A stretch of 13,535 bases of DNA from Gemmatimonadaceae bacterium (GTDB lineage: Bacteria > Latescibacterota > UBA2968 > UBA8231), in NCBI GenBank assembly GCA_002726335.1, contig PBSR01000050.1, positions 1 through 13,535 of the forward strand, given 5' to 3'. Below, one piece after another: positions 1 through 7,504 of the stretch. Position numbers and translations under genes: made by a program. Within the stretch, counting starts at the first letter, position 1. Every line of letters starts with the position of its first letter. The notes under the pieces are model-generated. The model saw only the letters and a list, made by a program, of their open reading frames with translations. It was not told where the DNA came from and made no database searches.

Positions 1-84
1 AAGACCGTGGGGTTGCGCGTACCCGAAGATCTCAGTGTACTGGGCATGAACGACCTGGAGATCGCCAGTATCTGCGATCCGGCC
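1..84 (+). pseudogene. LacI-family regulator, C-terminal-domain fragment (open at left edge, broken at right)
   Basis: Frame 1 reads KTVGLRVPEDLSVLGMNDLE and continues IASICDP. This is the conserved stretch of LacI/PurR-type regulators (consensus roughly GLRVPEDLSVVGFDDLE...DPPLTTV), which lies late in the sugar- or effector-binding domain. The helix-turn-helix end would lie left of the window. Homology stops near base 81: instead of the expected PPLTTV continuation the frame gives A-rich unrelated residues and stays open only as an out-of-frame reading of the next gene. Roughly the last 60 residues expected of a LacI protein are therefore missing. The fragment abuts an equally truncated DUF5916 gene, so it is either a deletion/recombination scar or a misassembled join. 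Family recognition is strong from the motif; the cause of the break is unknown. Confidence 0.72.
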
Positions 85-85
85 G

Positions 86-1810
86 CCGCTGCATCTGGAG
101 GTGATCCCATACAGCATGGGACGCAGCATCCTGGAGGGAGGTGCCGACTACAGCGGTGCCGCGGGTGCCGATCTCCGATACGGTATTACCTCCGGCGTGT
201 CACTGAACGCCACGATCAACCCGGACTTCGGCCAGGTAGAGGCCGATCCGGCGACGCTGAATCTGACCGCCTTCGAGGACTTCTTCGAGGAGCGGCGTCC
301 TTTCTTCGTCGAGGGGGCATCGATCTTTGGAGGTGGTGACTATCGACTGTTCCACTCGCGCCGCATTGGCCGACGCCCTGGCCTTTTCGACACGCCCGAC
401 TCGGTGGACGTGCTCTCCGAGCCGGAGGCGACGACGATCCTGGGCGCCGTCAAGCTTACCGGGAAGACGACGGGCAAGACGAGTTTCGGCCTGCTCGGCG
501 CCGTGACGGACGAGGAATTCGCTCACGTTGCGGACACAGGACTGACTCGTGTTACCGATTTCCGCGTCGAGCCCCGAACCGGCTACTTCGTGGGCCGGGC
601 GAGCCAGGACGTGCTCGACGGCACCTCGACGGTGGGCGCCATCCTCACTTCGACCCAGCGCGACGGGTCGTACTCCGCCCTTACCGGTGCCATCGATTGG
701 GATCTGCGATTCGACCAGGACCGGTACGCGGTCTCCGGCTCCGTCGTGGGCAGCAGCACAGGTCCTGCAGGGGACGTGTCAAAAGGGTATATCGGTCACA
801 TCGAATTCGATAAGCGCGGGGGCTGGCTCGAAGCCGAGACCCGTCTGGCCTTGCTCTCACCTGGGATCGATCTCAATGACCTGGGCTTCCTGCGCCGCGG
901 AGATCTGATCGAATGGAGCTCGAGACTGAAGGGGTATCACCTGGAACCCTGGGGTCCCTTCCTGCGCTGGGATCTGTCCATCGACGGGGAGGCGGCGTGG
1001 AACTATGACAACACGCGACTGGAGACATCGTCTGACATCGCCTTTTTCGGCGATACGCCCAACAGCGGTCGCTTCCACCTGCACGTGGGACGCGAGTTCG
1101 CCTCGATGGACGACGGCGACGTGCGCCGGGATGGGCCGATCATCGAGCGGCTCGGCGAGTTCTGGGTGCACAGTTTTGCCACCACCGATCCGGGTAGAGC
1201 GGTGAGCTTCACCACTCGTCCGGAGCTGCGCCGCACCGATGGTGGCGACTCCTGGGCACGGAGGCTGCGGGTGGGCATGGAGTATCGGCCTCTGCCGAGC
1301 GTCTGGCTGGAGGTGGAACCTGAGTATGAGACCCGCCGCAACGACGCCCAATGGGTGGACCGCATGGACGAGACGGTCGACGGCAGCGTGGTGCCCCACT
1401 ACATCTACGGTGAGCTCGACAGCCGTATCCTCGACCTGTCGACACGGGCACGGGTCAGCTTCAGTCCGGAATTGAGCCTCGAGCTGTTCCTGCAGCCCTT
1501 TGTCGCCATCGGCGACTTCCGGCGATTCAAGGAGCTCGTCAGACCGGAGACCTATCGCTTCGTCGACTACGACCTGGCGGAGAACCGGGATTTCCACCGT
1601 CGCTCGCTGAAGAGCAACCTGGTGCTGCGCTGGGAGTTTCAGCCCGGGTCGCTGCTTTACGTGGTCTGGTCGCAGTCGCGGTCCGCGTCCCTCGACGACG
1701 TGGGCGAAGCTGACTTGAGACTGCGCCCCCTGCGCCGTCTCGGAGACGCCTTTGCCGACACCGGCACCAACGTCTTCCTCACCAAGATCAACTACTGGCT
1801 GCCGCTGTAG
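86..1810 (+). pseudogene. DUF5916 outer-membrane beta-barrel protein, N-terminally truncated
   Basis: From about base 86 (frame 2) the translation matches the C-terminal part of DUF5916 proteins, which normally follow a signal peptide and a CBM9-like carbohydrate-binding domain. The hallmark block FGQVEADPATLNLTAF, continuing into EERRPFFVEG, lies about 43-72 residues after the GTG at 101. The rest has the alternating aromatic/polar pattern of a barrel and ends in NYWLPL, consistent with a terminal outer-membrane strand. Only about 570 residues remain of a family usually near 750-850. Signal peptide and CBM9-like domain are absent. The frame is closed upstream by TGA at 47-49, and no Shine-Dalgarno precedes GTG 101, so a functional exported product is doubtful. 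The barrel itself (to TAG 1808-1810) is uninterrupted, suggesting a recent break or an assembly join rather than long decay. Exact function of the family is unknown; a role at the outer membrane in polysaccharide or peptide handling is inferred. Confidence 0.75.
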
Positions 1811-1830
1811 AGTCGCCAGGCGGCGCAAGT

Positions 1831-1835
1831 GGAGG
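1831..1835 (+). promoter_or_regulatory. Shine-Dalgarno for the DUF1932 oxidoreductase
   Basis: GGAGG lies 7 bases before ATG 1843 and fixes that start. The 32-base gap after the barrel stop is too short to show a convincing separate promoter, so the oxidoreductase may be co-transcribed with whatever reads through the barrel gene. Confidence 0.7.
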
Positions 1836-1842
1836 CTGAGCC

Positions 1843-2682
1843 ATGGCTCGAATCGGGGTGCTGCATCCCGGAAGTATGGGTATCTCGCTGGCCGTATCGG
1901 CGCAGGCGACAGGCAACGATGTCTGCTGGGCATCCCAGGGGCGCGGTGAACAGACTCGCAAGAGGGCTGAGGAGCATGGTCTCACCGACCTGGGGTCGGT
2001 GGTGGATCTGTGCTCGCAGTGCGAGGGGATCATCTGCATCTGCCCACCCGCCGGCACAGAGGCGGTGGGTCGCGAGGTAGCCGGCTATGGGTTTTCCGGT
2101 CTCTACCTGGATGCCAATGCCGTGTCGCCAGGGCGGGCAGAACGCATCGCGGCTATCATCGAGGACGGTGGTGGGCAGTTCGTCGACGGTGGCGTCATCG
2201 GTGGTCCGGCCTGGGAGGCGGACAGGACGGTGCTGCACCTGTCCGGAAAGCGGGCCGAGGATGTGGCGGCATGGTTCCGCGATGGTCTGCTGGCGACGAA
2301 CGTGCTCGGCGTCGGCAGGACGGAAGCCTCGGCGCTGAAAATGTGCTATGCCGCCTACACCAAGGGTACGACGGCTCTTTTCTACAGTATCCTGGCCACA
2401 TCTGAAGCACTCGGCGTGCGCCAGGCCCTGGTGCAGCAATGGTCCCAGGGCAGTTCTGGACTGGCCGAACGAGCCGGCCAGGGGGCGGGTGGGGTGACGT
2501 CGAAAGCGTGGCGCTGGATCGACGAAATGCTGGAGATCTCCCGCACATTCGAAGAGGCCGGACAGCCGGGCGGATTTCACGCGTCGGCGTCGGAGGTCTT
2601 CCGCCGCATCGAGGATCTGCGTGCTGCGCAGGACCCCAGTGTCGAGGCTGTCCTGGAGGCATTGATGACGGAAGGACAGTAG
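1843..2682 (+). CDS. NAD(P)-dependent oxidoreductase, 6PGDH/beta-hydroxyacid dehydrogenase-like with DUF1932 C-terminus
   Basis: A 279-residue soluble protein. The N-terminus (MARIGVLHPGSMG) is the dinucleotide-binding glycine motif of the 6-phosphogluconate/3-hydroxyisobutyrate dehydrogenase superfamily. DANAVSPG (about 90-97) and FVDGGVIGGPAW (about 113-124) match the substrate-loop region. LKMCYAAYTKG (about 165-175) holds the lysine expected in the active site (K166), and the region after it matches the all-alpha DUF1932 domain. The family probably oxidises a hydroxyacid or reduces a keto acid with NAD(P); the substrate cannot be read from sequence. The stop codon overlaps the GTG of the following aldo/keto reductase by one base, so the two are translationally coupled and probably act on related metabolites. 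Nothing looks broken. Confidence 0.85.
   Translation: MARIGVLHPGSMGISLAVSAQATGNDVCWASQGRGEQTRKRAEEHGLTDLGSVVDLCSQCEGIICICPPAGTEAVGREVAGYGFSGLYLDANAVSPGRAERIAAIIEDGGGQFVDGGVIGGPAWEADRTVLHLSGKRAEDVAAWFRDGLLATNVLGVGRTEASALKMCYAAYTKGTTALFYSILATSEALGVRQALVQQWSQGSSGLAERAGQGAGGVTSKAWRWIDEMLEISRTFEEAGQPGGFHASASEVFRRIEDLRAAQDPSVEAVLEALMTEGQ
2672..2676 (+). promoter_or_regulatory. Shine-Dalgarno for the aldo/keto reductase
   Basis: AAGGA ends 5 bases before the GTG at 2682, inside the last codons of the upstream gene. It supports the GTG start over in-frame upstream codons, which would lie deep in the DUF1932 gene. Confidence 0.6.
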
Positions 2683-3632
2683 TGGAATGTATTCGCCTGG
2701 GGCGTACCGGACTGAGCGTATCCCGAATGGGCGTCGGCGCCGGCGGCCCCAGCCAGATCGGCCGCAGAACGGGGCTCGACGAATCCGCATCGGTCGATCT
2801 GCTGCGGCGCGCCTTCGACGCCGGCGTCAATATCGTCGACTCTTCGGAGGCGTACGGCACGGAGTCCATCATCGGCCGGGCGTTGCGGGAGCGCGATCGC
2901 AGCCAGATCATCGTATCGACGAAGAAGTCGACCCGACACAAGGTGGTGACGCCGGCGACGCTGACGGCAAGCCTGGATGCCAGCCTCGAGGCCCTCGGCA
3001 CGGACTACATCGACATCTACAACCTGCACGGGGTGGTGCCGCAGGACTACCGGCGGCTGGTGGACGACATCTATCCCACGCTCGAAGCGGCCCGAACCGC
3101 CGGCAAGATCCGCTTTCTCGGAGTGACCGAGATGTACAACGAGGATCTCGACCATGCCATGTCGCGACTGGCGCTGGCGGACGATCTGTGGGATGTGATG
3201 ATGGTGGGCTTCAACGTGCTCAACCAGACGGCGCGGGATGCGGTACTCGCCGCGGCGCAACGCCAGGACGTGGGTGTGCAGGTGATGTTCGCGGTGCGCC
3301 GGGCACTGTCGAGCGTCGATCATCTGCGCGAGTTCGTCGCAGCCTTGATCAAGACGGGGGAAATCGACGCCGATGATCTCAATCCTGACGATCCCCTGGA
3401 TTTCATCGACGACACCATGGCGCCGACGATGCCGGACGTGGCCTACCGGTTCTGTCGCGGGGAGCCCGGAGTACATGTGGTGTTGTCAGGGACAGGCAAC
3501 GCCGATCACCTGGAGGCGAATCTGCAGAGCTTCTCGCGGCCACCGCTGCCGGCGGACATCGAGCAGCGTCTGCGCCACATCTTCCGGGGCGTATCGTCCA
3601 CGAGTGGCCAGGATGTCACCCCGGTCGGCTGA
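2682..3632 (+). CDS. Aldo/keto reductase family oxidoreductase
   Basis: A 316-residue protein starting at GTG 2682 (VECIRLGRTGLSVSRMGVG, the usual AKR N-terminal strand). The (beta/alpha)8 AKR catalytic set is visible: Asp53 and Tyr58 in VDSSEAYGTE, Lys81 in STKKS, and His116 in YNLHG. DAGVNIVDSSEAYG is the classic AKR signature, and LSGTGNADHLEANLQSF near residues 270-290 fits the NAD(P)H-binding end of the barrel (the usual IxGxxxxxQLxEN pattern). Length is normal. It should reduce an aldehyde/ketone or oxidise a sugar alcohol or aldose; the cofactor and substrate are not decidable. The start overlaps the stop of the DUF1932 oxidoreductase, forming a two-gene unit that could carry out consecutive redox steps on a sugar-derived compound (inference). 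It converges on the minus-strand GDPD gene across 60 bases with no clear terminator hairpin. Confidence 0.88.
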   Translation: MECIRLGRTGLSVSRMGVGAGGPSQIGRRTGLDESASVDLLRRAFDAGVNIVDSSEAYGTESIIGRALRERDRSQIIVSTKKSTRHKVVTPATLTASLDASLEALGTDYIDIYNLHGVVPQDYRRLVDDIYPTLEAARTAGKIRFLGVTEMYNEDLDHAMSRLALADDLWDVMMVGFNVLNQTARDAVLAAAQRQDVGVQVMFAVRRALSSVDHLREFVAALIKTGEIDADDLNPDDPLDFIDDTMAPTMPDVAYRFCRGEPGVHVVLSGTGNADHLEANLQSFSRPPLPADIEQRLRHIFRGVSSTSGQDVTPVG

Positions 3633-3692
3633 CACTTCCGCTGCTGATCCTGCCGTCGCTGTATCGGTGGTTCGGGGCGGAGAAATCTGAGG

Positions 3693-4448
3693 TCAGGAGC
3701 GCTCGGCACGACTGAGCGCCCGCAGGGTCTTGCCGGGATCGTTGGTCAGCACCGCATCACACCCGAGCAGCCGGTAGTACCAGAGCCGTCGATCGGGTGC
3801 CAGATCGAGAGGACACACCAGCATGCCCTTGCGGTGGGCCCACCAGACATAGAACGGATTGAGCAACAACAGGGGCCAGACAGGGCCCTGGAGTTCAAAG
3901 CCGTCTTCTGGCCACGGCCGTCTGTACGTGATCGATCCGGAGGGGATGTCGAACCCGGCGTCCCGGGCCTGCTGCCGCACAGCCTGCACGCGGCCGGATA
4001 CAAAGCTCAACAGCACGGTGAGCTCGCGCCGGCTGGCGGCCTCTATCTCCTTGACCAGCTTCTGACCCGTCGCCGGCTCGAGGAAGTCATCCGTCTTCAG
4101 CTCCAGGGCGATAGCCATGTTCTCGGGTACGGTATCGAACAACTCCTTCAGCGTGGGCACACACTCGCCGCTGAATTCGGCTCGTCCACAACTGGCCCTG
4201 AGCTTTCTGATCTCGGAGAGGGCCATGTCGCGCACAGCGCCGCTGCCGTCGGTCGTGCGATCCACCTTCGGGTCATGGATACAGACGAAATGGCCGTCGG
4301 ACGTGACGTGCAGATCCGTCTCGATCAGATCCGTTCCCTCATCGATGGCCCGGCGGAATGCCGCCAGGGTGTTTTCCGGGCAATGCGCGGAGTTGCCGCG
4401 GTGGGCCATCACGTAGGGCCGGGGTCTGTCGGGGATGTCCAATCTCAC
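3693..4448 (-). CDS. Glycerophosphodiester phosphodiesterase (UgpQ/GlpQ-type, GDPD family)
   Basis: A 251-residue cytosolic-looking protein; no signal peptide. It hydrolyses glycerophosphodiesters to glycerol-3-phosphate and an alcohol, usually with a divalent metal. The catalytic and metal residues of the family are present: His16-Arg17 in MAHRGNS, PENT at 24-27, Glu43 and Asp45 in IETDLHVTSDG, His58-Asp59 in CIHDP, Glu116 and Lys118 in ALELK, and the closing AVLTNDPG barrel strand. The start is GTG 4448, 3 bases after the stop of the permease gene; a later ATG at 4409 falls directly before HRG and would remove the first beta strand. It is the last gene of the permease operon. The pairing with ABC-2 permeases hints at lipid or envelope-polymer turnover, but that is inference from position only. 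Confidence 0.9.
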   Translation of the reverse strand: MRLDIPDRPRPYVMAHRGNSAHCPENTLAAFRRAIDEGTDLIETDLHVTSDGHFVCIHDPKVDRTTDGSGAVRDMALSEIRKLRASCGRAEFSGECVPTLKELFDTVPENMAIALELKTDDFLEPATGQKLVKEIEAASRRELTVLLSFVSGRVQAVRQQARDAGFDIPSGSITYRRPWPEDGFELQGPVWPLLLLNPFYVWWAHRKGMLVCPLDLAPDRRLWYYRLLGCDAVLTNDPGKTLRALSRAERS

Positions 4449-4451
4449 GGG

Positions 4452-5858
4452 CTACTCGTCCCCGGCCTCGGCGATGTCGGCACGATGAAAAGCCATCAGG
4501 GCGAGCCAGAGAGCGGCGAGAGCCTCGGCGAGGAGGATGACCATGGGCGCGCGCGCCCCGGACAGACTCTCGCCGACGGTCAGCTTGTCTTCGACGAAGC
4601 GGGGGATCTGCCGGTGGTCGAGGGGTGCCTGCGACATGTACTGGCCGAACAGGTGAATGTGTGGTGACTCCGGGTCGGCTTCGTCGCGATCGATGAGGAA
4701 CCGGCGCAGTGTCTTGAGGTATCCCCAGGCCTGGGGCTCGAAGTGCTCGAATCGCTGGATGCCATTGGCGGTGATGCCCTCCACAGAGTACTGAAAGGCG
4801 AACCCCGGTGAGATGCTGTTGACGAGCCGGGCGCGCCGGTACCGCTCGACGCGTCCACGCATGGACTGACGATGAATCTCGTTGGTGGCATCGTCCAACT
4901 GCCGATAGCGCCGAGCGTACCGCTTCTCCAGATCGAAGCCGTCATCACGTGCCCATTCCAAGGGCCGTAGCGCCACACCGGCACGCTTGAGTTCGGCATC
5001 GGTCTGATCCACGAGTTCTCCCGCTTCATCCCAGCCGTTGCCGACGGTGTCCACGGTGGCCACAGCAATCAGCCGTGAGGTCTGCGGAATGACGACGATG
5101 AGAAAAGCCCAGACGAGGATCAGCGTCACCAGCGACGTGGCCGAGCGGCCCGCTGCCACCGATATCGCCAGGCCGAGAAGGAGAAAAACAGAGGCATAGA
5201 CGGCAGTGGCGACCAGGAAGAGGACGAAGGTGACGGCCACGCGGCCGTCGAGGGCGATCGTGCCGCTCAACCCCAGCATCAACAGACTTACGAGGCCCCC
5301 CACAGTGACGGCTGCGACCAGGCACATCAAGTGGGCGAGATACTTGGCGACGAGCACGTGGGCGCGGGGCAACGGGTTGGCCAGCAGCAGGCGCAGCGTG
5401 CCGCTCTCCCGTTCGCCGGAGATGGCGTTGTACGTCAGGGCGATGGCCAGGAAGGAGATCACGTAGCGGACGATGAAGGCCCAGTCGACGATCTCGAACC
5501 GACGCAGCCAGCCGTTGGTTCCACGGGAAGAACCGAACCACTGCCAGCCCTGGGTCGCAGGCATCAGGTTGAGGGCGTAGTCGAACCAGTCAGATCCGGC
5601 CTCGGCCACGAACTCGGTTCCGGTGTGGTAGCTGAGGATGCGATAGCGCTTGCCGACGGCATCGCTCACACTCTGAACTGACTCGTAGACCTTCTCACCA
5701 GCGTTGGCGACCTGTTCGTTTTCGATGGCGATCCGTTCGCCCTTCCAGGTATAGACCAGGCCGTTGCCGACGAAGAAGCATAGCAGGACGACGAGGCTCA
5801 GCTGGAAGCGGAGGGAGCGCAGGTTGTCTGCCAGTGTGAGCCAGAGAATGGGGAACAT
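4452..5858 (-). CDS. ABC-2 family permease subunit (second of a pair)
   Basis: A 468-residue integral membrane protein. Hydrophobic segments at about 19-36, 125-143, 173-197, 209-231, 241-259 and 437-456 give six predicted helices, with a large hydrophilic region (about 260-436) between the fifth and sixth and a smaller one (about 37-124) after the first. The segment NAISGERESGTLRLLLANPL followed by PRAHVLVAKY (about 144-173) is the amphipathic ABC-2 motif just after helix 2 that contacts the ATPase. It is a paralogue of the preceding gene, sharing the same motif and topology. Its ATG overlaps the TGA of that gene by one base (TGATG), indicating translational coupling. It probably forms a heterodimeric membrane channel with it, for export or for gliding/envelope-type functions known for GldG/NosY-like permeases. 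No ATP-binding partner is encoded nearby. Confidence 0.85.
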   Translation of the reverse strand: MFPILWLTLADNLRSLRFQLSLVVLLCFFVGNGLVYTWKGERIAIENEQVANAGEKVYESVQSVSDAVGKRYRILSYHTGTEFVAEAGSDWFDYALNLMPATQGWQWFGSSRGTNGWLRRFEIVDWAFIVRYVISFLAIALTYNAISGERESGTLRLLLANPLPRAHVLVAKYLAHLMCLVAAVTVGGLVSLLMLGLSGTIALDGRVAVTFVLFLVATAVYASVFLLLGLAISVAAGRSATSLVTLILVWAFLIVVIPQTSRLIAVATVDTVGNGWDEAGELVDQTDAELKRAGVALRPLEWARDDGFDLEKRYARRYRQLDDATNEIHRQSMRGRVERYRRARLVNSISPGFAFQYSVEGITANGIQRFEHFEPQAWGYLKTLRRFLIDRDEADPESPHIHLFGQYMSQAPLDHRQIPRFVEDKLTVGESLSGARAPMVILLAEALAALWLALMAFHRADIAEAGDE

Positions 5859-7420
5859 CAGTACGGCTCGTCACGGTTGAAGCGGGTGAAGGTGATGATG
5901 ACGGCGGTGCCGAAGCTGAGCAAGAGGACGAGCAGACCCGGAAGCATGGTGGCGAGAGTCCCGCCCAGATCGCGCTGTGCATCGGTTGCGGTGAATGGTG
6001 GCATGTCGGACAGGTCGAGGCTGCGGTTGTTGGCGTCGATGCGCTGCAGTTGCTCGTCCGCCCAGGCGTGGCGCGCCTGCATGAAGGGTGAGTCGGCATC
6101 GAGCATCCCAGGTGTTACGCCCGCCGGATCCGGAATCAAGGGCTGCTGACCCACAGGATCGTCGGTGAACCAGCGGCGATCGCTGAAGGCGCCACGACTC
6201 CGCAGGTACTCGATCCAAGTGAGTCGGTAGTGGCGTGTTGCGGCGCCGATCTTCCAGGCATCTCCGAAGGTCGTGCGGGCCAGCATGTAGCTGAGGATCT
6301 GGTAGTTGGTCACCGGTGACAGGATGGCCCAGCGGTCGATGAGCCGCGCTTCCTCAGCCAACGCCTCAGGCCACCACTTGTACTCCGCATCAGCAAACTC
6401 GAGCAGCTTGTCGATCTCGAATTCACGGCGGTCTCGTCGCCATGTCAAAGCTTCGGGATGCATGAAATGGCGCACGCCATCGCGGCTCACATCGGCGAGC
6501 CAGGCTGCTGCCGGGGCCGGATGTCGAGCATCCCAGCCGTCCATGTGTCCGTCGAAGATCTCGCGGTTGCGTGCGTGCCCGTCACGGAACTCCTGAGACG
6601 GGCGTTCGTGCACGCCGTACCGGCTAAGCGAAGGCAGCAGGTTCATGTAGCCCACCGAACCGACAAGCCAGGCGAAGAGGCAGATCACGAGAGACGTGGA
6701 GGATTCGCGTACGAAAGCCGACACCATCAGGCTGAGGGCCAGTACCTGCGCCAGGAACAGACAGGAGAGAAGGAACATGCCGGACAGGCGGATCCAGTCG
6801 TCCACTTCGAGGACGACATCCGGATTGTTCAGCAGAGCTACCAGCGCCACCAGGTAGGAGAGTGCCAGCGGTATCCACAGCGATGTGACACCCCCTGTCA
6901 GCTTGGCGAGTACGACGTGAGACCGCGGCACGGAGTTGGCCAGCAGCAGCTTCAGCGTGCCACGTTCACGCTCGCCTGAAATGCCATCGAAACCGAGAAT
7001 GACAGCAAGAAAGCTGAGCACCACGGCGATCACCATCGTCGCGTCGATCTCGCTGATGACCTTGAGGAACCTGTTGTAGTCCTGATCGTCGATCCAGACC
7101 ATTGTGGGAATTCGGCCCACGCCGAAACCGGCCCCCTGGACGGCGGTGCCGGGCAGTCCTCGCCCGAGGACCCCAAGAGGCTGGGGCGGGATAATGACTC
7201 GCGCCGTGGCTCTCTGCACCTGACTCCAGGTCGTGACCTCCTGCCGGCGTTCGGAGAGCTCACGTTGACGTGACTCGTAGTACGTGTAGTTACGCGAGAA
7301 CTCCATGCTGCCCATGCCGACGGCCAGCCCCGTGAGGGCCACGGTCAGCACAGCGACCAGTCCGAGGCGGGCGGTGCGCAGGTTGGCGAGCAGTTCCTTG
7401 CGGATCAGTACACGGATCAT
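5858..7420 (-). CDS. ABC-2 family permease subunit (first of a pair)
   Basis: A 520-residue membrane protein starting at ATG 7420 (MIRVLIRKELLANLRTARLG, a typical ABC-2 cytoplasmic N-terminus). Predicted helices lie at about 19-37, 128-144, 180-197, 213-235, 242-262 and 489-511. The ABC-2 motif DGISGERERGTLKLLLANSV is at about 145-164. An unusually long hydrophilic region of about 225 residues sits between helices 5 and 6, predicted outside the membrane, and a second of about 90 residues follows helix 1. No Shine-Dalgarno is visible before the ATG. A weak promoter-like pair lies so close to the ATG that the mRNA would be nearly leaderless. It leads a three-gene minus-strand operon (permease, permease, GDPD). 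Normally an ATPase gene precedes or follows such permeases; here the upstream neighbour is a divergent hydrolase. Confidence 0.85.
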   Translation of the reverse strand: MIRVLIRKELLANLRTARLGLVAVLTVALTGLAVGMGSMEFSRNYTYYESRQRELSERRQEVTTWSQVQRATARVIIPPQPLGVLGRGLPGTAVQGAGFGVGRIPTMVWIDDQDYNRFLKVISEIDATMVIAVVLSFLAVILGFDGISGERERGTLKLLLANSVPRSHVVLAKLTGGVTSLWIPLALSYLVALVALLNNPDVVLEVDDWIRLSGMFLLSCLFLAQVLALSLMVSAFVRESSTSLVICLFAWLVGSVGYMNLLPSLSRYGVHERPSQEFRDGHARNREIFDGHMDGWDARHPAPAAAWLADVSRDGVRHFMHPEALTWRRDRREFEIDKLLEFADAEYKWWPEALAEEARLIDRWAILSPVTNYQILSYMLARTTFGDAWKIGAATRHYRLTWIEYLRSRGAFSDRRWFTDDPVGQQPLIPDPAGVTPGMLDADSPFMQARHAWADEQLQRIDANNRSLDLSDMPPFTATDAQRDLGGTLATMLPGLLVLLLSFGTAVIITFTRFNRDEPY

Positions 7421-7426
7421 GTGGTC

Positions 7427-7454
7427 AGGATAGGAGTTGTGGGCGACAGAGCAA
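7427..7454 (-). promoter_or_regulatory. Possible promoter of the permease operon
   Basis: On the minus strand TTGCTC (7454-7449) and TATCCT (7432-7427) are 16 bases apart, 7 of 12 matches to the sigma-70 consensus. The inferred transcription start falls at about the ATG (7420). Weak match; could be chance. Confidence 0.25.
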
Positions 7455-7488
7455 AGTCTGACGTACTCTTGCCTGCCGGATCTTCAAC

Positions 7489-7494
7489 AGGAGG
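7489..7494 (+). promoter_or_regulatory. Shine-Dalgarno for the carbon-nitrogen hydrolase
   Basis: A perfect AGGAGG 10 bases before ATG 7505. It selects that ATG over earlier in-frame alternatives and over the out-of-frame ATG at 7497. Confidence 0.7.
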
Positions 7495-7504
7495 AAATGG
7501 AACG

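Noticed and set aside
857..1933. Long minus-strand open frame opposite the DUF5916 barrel
   Set aside because: Its translation is rich in Arg, His and Pro with no family motif, and the plus frame has clear homology. It is a shadow of GC-rich codon use.
1792..2790. Minus-strand open frame of about 330 codons opposite the DUF1932 gene
   Set aside because: No domain character and no ribosome-binding site. The opposing frame is a well-conserved dehydrogenase.
2577..3476. Minus-strand open frame of about 300 codons opposite the aldo/keto reductase
   Set aside because: Antisense shadow of a gene with all four AKR catalytic residues; composition is not protein-like.
3633..3692. Possible terminator between the aldo/keto reductase and GDPD
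   Set aside because: Only about 4-bp complementarities and no T-tract. I see nothing convincing in this 60-base gap.
3834..4667. Plus-strand open frame of about 277 codons across GDPD and the permease end
   Set aside because: It spans two real minus-strand genes and has no motif of its own.
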